From Streptomyces leeuwenhoekii (GTDB lineage Bacteria > Actinomycetota > Actinomycetes > Streptomycetales > Streptomycetaceae), in the NCBI RefSeq assembly GCF_001013905.1, contig NZ_LN831790.1:1550001-1614000 (forward strand): DNA of 64,000 nucleotides, in the 5' to 3' direction. Under the pieces are notes generated by a model that worked only from the letters and a program-made list of their open reading frames with translations, did no database searches and had not been told where the DNA came from. This document shows, piece after piece, positions 61,425-64,000 of this stretch (position 1 is the first letter of the stretch; every line of letters begins with the position of its first letter). The translations under genes and the position numbers were made by a program.

Positions 61425-63002
61425 ATGAGACGACGCGCAGCCGCGCTGTGCGGCGCCGCGGCCGTGGTGGCCGCGACGGTCGCCGCCGCCCCCGCCGGTG
61501 CGGGCGCGCCCCCGCGCGCGGACGCCCCGGCCACCGCGGGGATCGACTGGAGGAAGTGCGGTACGGCCAGGCACCCGGCGCTCCAGTGCGCGACCCTCGC
61601 GGTGCCGCTGGACCACGCCCGCCCGCGCGGGGAGCGGATCACACTGGCGCTCACCCGCGTCCCGCACACCGCGCCCGTCTCGCAGGGCCCGCTGCTGGTC
61701 AACCCCGGCGGCCCCGGCGGCAGCGGGCGGGCGCTCGCCAGGGTCGTCGCCTCCTCGCTGCCGGCCGAGGTGGCCGCCCGGTACGACGTGATCGGCTTCG
61801 ACCCGCGCGGCGTCGGCGCGAGCAGGCCCGCCCTGGACTGCCGACCGGGCCACTTCGCCCCGGTGCGCCCCGACTCCCTGCCGCGCACGCCCGCGACCGA
61901 GCGGGCCAACCTGGCGCGCGCCAAGTCCTTCGCCGAGGCGTGCGGCGCGAAGTACGCGCGCGTGCTGCCGCACCTGGACACGGTCGCCGCGGCGCGGGAC
62001 ATGGAGGCGATCCGGGCGGCGCTGGGCGCGCCGAGGATCAGCTACCTCGGCTACTCGTACGGGACGTACCTCGGCGCCGTCTACGCGAAGCTGTTCCCGC
62101 ACCGGGTCGGGCGCATGGCCCTGGACTCGGTCGCCGACCCGGCGGGGATCTGGTACGAGGCCAACCTCCACCAGAACCTGGCGTTCGACGACCGCCACCG
62201 CGCCTTTCTGGCCTGGGTCGCCCGGCACCACGCGACCTACCGGCTCGGCACCGATCCGGAGCGCGTGGAGACCCGGTGGTACGCGATGCGGGCGGCGCTG
62301 GCCAGGAATCCGGCGGCCGGGAAGGTGGGCGCCGCGGAACTGGAGGACACCTTCGTCCCCGGCGGCTACCACGACCGCTACTGGCCCACCCTGGCCGCGG
62401 CGTTCGCGGCGTACGCGCGGGAGGGGGACACCGGGCCGCTGGTCGAGGCGTACGAGGAGTTCGGCGCCGTGGACGCCGCGGGCGCCAACAGCTACAGCGT
62501 CTACGCCGCGGTGCAGTGCCGGGACGCGGCCTGGCCCCGCGACTGGCGCCGCTGGCGCGAGGACAACCGGGCGTTGTACCGGAAAGCTCCGTTCCTGACC
62601 TGGAACAACGCCTGGTACAACGCGCCGTGCGCGTTCTGGCCGGTGCCGGCGCGACGGCCGGTGGACATCGCCAACGACGCGCTGCCACCGGTCCTGCTGT
62701 TCCAGGCGACCCACGACGCCGCCACTCCGTACCAGGGCGCCGTCAGGATGCGCCGGCTGCTGGCGGGCTCGCGTCTGGTGGTCGAGGAGGGCGGCGGCAA
62801 CCACGGCGTCACACTGAGGGGTAACGCCTGCCTGGACAGGCATCTGACGGCCTATCTGGCCGATGGCACGGTGCCGCGCGGCGGGGGCGAGGCGGACGCG
62901 GTCTGCCCGGCGCTCCCGGAGCCGGTGCCGCTGGAGCCGAAGGCGGCGTCGGCGTCGCGCGGCCCGGCCCTCCCCCGGCTGCCAGGCCCGGGCCGCCGGT
63001 GA
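61425..63002 (+). CDS. Secreted alpha/beta hydrolase, tripeptidyl aminopeptidase-like
   Basis: The 525-residue protein has an N-terminal signal peptide (MRRRAAALCGAAAVVAATVA) and an alpha/beta hydrolase domain of the tripeptidyl aminopeptidase/S33 type. The oxyanion region is LLVNPGGPGGSG, the nucleophile is Ser211 in GYSYGTYLG, the acid is in FQATHDAATP and the histidine in GGGNHGVTL. Such enzymes release tripeptides from secreted proteins or act on related peptides. GGGAGGA precedes the ATG at 61425, so the longer frame (61368) is not needed. The C-terminal 40 residues are Pro/Arg-rich. Confidence 0.9.
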   Translation: MRRRAAALCGAAAVVAATVAAAPAGAGAPPRADAPATAGIDWRKCGTARHPALQCATLAVPLDHARPRGERITLALTRVPHTAPVSQGPLLVNPGGPGGSGRALARVVASSLPAEVAARYDVIGFDPRGVGASRPALDCRPGHFAPVRPDSLPRTPATERANLARAKSFAEACGAKYARVLPHLDTVAAARDMEAIRAALGAPRISYLGYSYGTYLGAVYAKLFPHRVGRMALDSVADPAGIWYEANLHQNLAFDDRHRAFLAWVARHHATYRLGTDPERVETRWYAMRAALARNPAAGKVGAAELEDTFVPGGYHDRYWPTLAAAFAAYAREGDTGPLVEAYEEFGAVDAAGANSYSVYAAVQCRDAAWPRDWRRWREDNRALYRKAPFLTWNNAWYNAPCAFWPVPARRPVDIANDALPPVLLFQATHDAATPYQGAVRMRRLLAGSRLVVEEGGGNHGVTLRGNACLDRHLTAYLADGTVPRGGGEADAVCPALPEPVPLEPKAASASRGPALPRLPGPGRR

Positions 63003-63053
63003 CCTGACGACCCGTCGAGCGGCGCTGTCGGTGGCATGGTCCACCATGGCGGC

Positions 63054-63452
63054 GTGAACGCGCTGACCAGGATCCCCGCACCCGACGGCGTCGCCCCCGC
63101 CGCCCACTACACCCACGTCGTCCACGGCACCGGGCGGTTCGTGGCCGTCTCGGGGCAGCTCCCCCTGGACGAGGAGGGCCGGATCGTGGGCGAGGGCGAT
63201 CCGGCGGCCCAGGCCCGCCAGGTCTTCGAGAACCTGCGCCGCTGCCTGGCGGCGGCCGGGGCCACCTTCGACGACGTCGTGAAGCTGACGTTCTTCGTCA
63301 CGGACACGGCGTACCTGCCGGCCATCCGCGCGGCCCGCGCCGAGCACATACCCGACGACCGGCTGCCGGCCGCCTCGGCGGTGCGGGTCGCGGGCCTGGT
63401 GCGGCCGGAGTTCCTGATGGAGATCGAGGCGTTCGCGGTGGTGGCCCCGTGA
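63054..63452 (+). CDS. RidA-family protein (enamine/imine deaminase)
   Basis: The protein (132 residues from GTG 63054) belongs to the RidA/YjgF/UK114 family. FVAVSGQLPLDEEGRIVGEG, ENLRRCLAAAGATFDDVVKL and LFRPEF-like LVRPEFLMEIEAFAVV segments are typical. RidA proteins hydrolyse reactive enamines formed by PLP enzymes. An ATG at 63036 would add six residues; neither start has a clear ribosome site. The conserved arginine that binds the imine lies in the DRLPAASAVRV region. It is convergent with the HEAT-repeat gene. Confidence 0.87.
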   Translation: MNALTRIPAPDGVAPAAHYTHVVHGTGRFVAVSGQLPLDEEGRIVGEGDPAAQARQVFENLRRCLAAAGATFDDVVKLTFFVTDTAYLPAIRAARAEHIPDDRLPAASAVRVAGLVRPEFLMEIEAFAVVAP

Positions 63453-63512
63453 CCGCGGTCCGGCCCGGACGCGCGGCCGGGGCCCGCTCGGCGGCCCGGC
63501 CCCCTGCTCGCC

Positions 63513-64000
63513 TCACCGCCGTTTCGGGATCCGTGCCAGCGCCCGCACCGCCGCCTCGGCCAGGACCGGGTGGGCGAGGGCCTCGTTGAGCACGGGGGCG
63601 GCGCGGGCGTCGCCCAGGGCGCCGAGGCCCTCCACACACGCGAGTGCGACCCGGCGGTAGGGGTCGTGCGGGCGCAGCCGCCGCCGCAGGGTGGTGATCA
63701 GCGCGGGCACGGACTCCGGGGCGCGCAGCTCGACCAGGAGCCGGACGGGGTGCAGGGCGTAGGCGACGCGCAGTTCGTTGGTGGCGAGCGCGGCCGCGGC
63801 CCGGGCGGTGCGCGGGTCGCCGAGGCGGGCCAGGGCGTACGCGGCGGAGGCGCAGCGCGGCGGATCACGGTGGTTGAGCAGCAGCACCAGGGACTCGAAG
63901 GCCCGCCGGTCCCCCGCCAGCCCCAGCCGGAACGCGGCCAGCTCCCGGGCCCACAGAGGCTGTCCGGGCTCGGTGAGGACCGCCGCCAGCTCGTCCTGGT
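63513..64000 (-). CDS. HEAT-repeat protein (N-terminus off right edge)
   Basis: The frame runs open into the right edge; about 162 codons are visible on the minus strand. The product has HEAT/PBS-lyase-type alpha repeats, e.g. CASAAYALARLGDPRTARAA, LITTLRRRLRPHDPYRRVAL and GLGALGDARAAPVLNEAL. Such scaffolds mediate protein contacts, and some are phycobilisome-lyase-like. No catalytic residues are seen in the visible part. The start and full length are outside the window. Confidence 0.85.
   Translation of the reverse strand, partial: QDELAAVLTEPGQPLWARELAAFRLGLAGDRRAFESLVLLLNHRDPPRCASAAYALARLGDPRTARAAAALATNELRVAYALHPVRLLVELRAPESVPALITTLRRRLRPHDPYRRVALACVEGLGALGDARAAPVLNEALAHPVLAEAAVRALARIPKRR

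Overview
The window is high-GC actinobacterial DNA and almost certainly chromosomal Streptomyces. It has GTG starts with GGAGG-type ribosome sites, densely overlapping genes, a ten-gene gvpO-A-F-G-Y-Z-J-L-S-K gas vesicle cluster in the order known from Streptomyces coelicolor, F420-dependent and Rv2578c-type enzymes, and DUF2795 and DUF6158 proteins. No rRNA, tRNA, CRISPR array or insertion sequence was seen. Both edges cut a gene: a methyltransferase on the left and a HEAT-repeat protein on the right.

Layout. 1-3370 holds a methyltransferase, a pterin dehydratase, an ADP-ribosylglycohydrolase divergent from an XRE/MmyB regulator, and a membrane protein. 3684-10187 is a complete narGHJI respiratory nitrate reductase operon with overlapping genes. 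10249-16482 carries a stand-alone DnaK, an OsmC protein, an AdiC-like antiporter and a holin-like/phosphatase fusion. 16610-22136 has a recombinase-like small protein, two metallo-beta-lactamase-fold hydrolases, a DedA protein, a degenerate aminotransferase and a secreted repeat protein. 22265-28006 is an accessory region with a decayed sigma factor, a small secreted protein, a 1071-residue RHS/YD-repeat protein with a short hydrophobic C-terminal module, and then a lower-GC tail holding small membrane proteins and a displaced RHS tip-like fragment.

28360-38408 looks like a stress or dormancy island: PoxB-like ThDP enzyme, CBS protein, DUF2795, DJ-1/PfpI, DUF6158, BaeRF2/Rv2629-like ribosome factor, ABC-F ATPase, PAP2-diacylglycerol kinase fusion, methyltransferase and a small hydrophobic protein. 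At least two of its promoters look SigB-type. The gas vesicle cluster follows (38441-43897, minus strand), then a LigD-type polymerase, a transketolase coupled to an NDH-2-like oxidoreductase, and an F420 oxidoreductase.

50291-56437 contains an acetyltransferase, the remnant of a secreted peptidase, and four peptidase genes (S66, S9, M20, M55) suited to D-amino-acid or muropeptide turnover. 56579-64000 has a DoxX-like protein, an MFS exporter with a carboxypeptidase-regulatory-like tail, a SRPBCC protein, a radical SAM protein under a LexA-type box, a secreted alpha/beta hydrolase, a RidA protein and the HEAT-repeat protein.

Taken together (inference), nitrate respiration, gas vesicles, DnaK, OsmC, PoxB, CBS, DJ-1 and BaeRF2-like proteins suggest a hypoxia, stationary-phase and redox-stress region. 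The RHS locus is the most mobile and least explained part.
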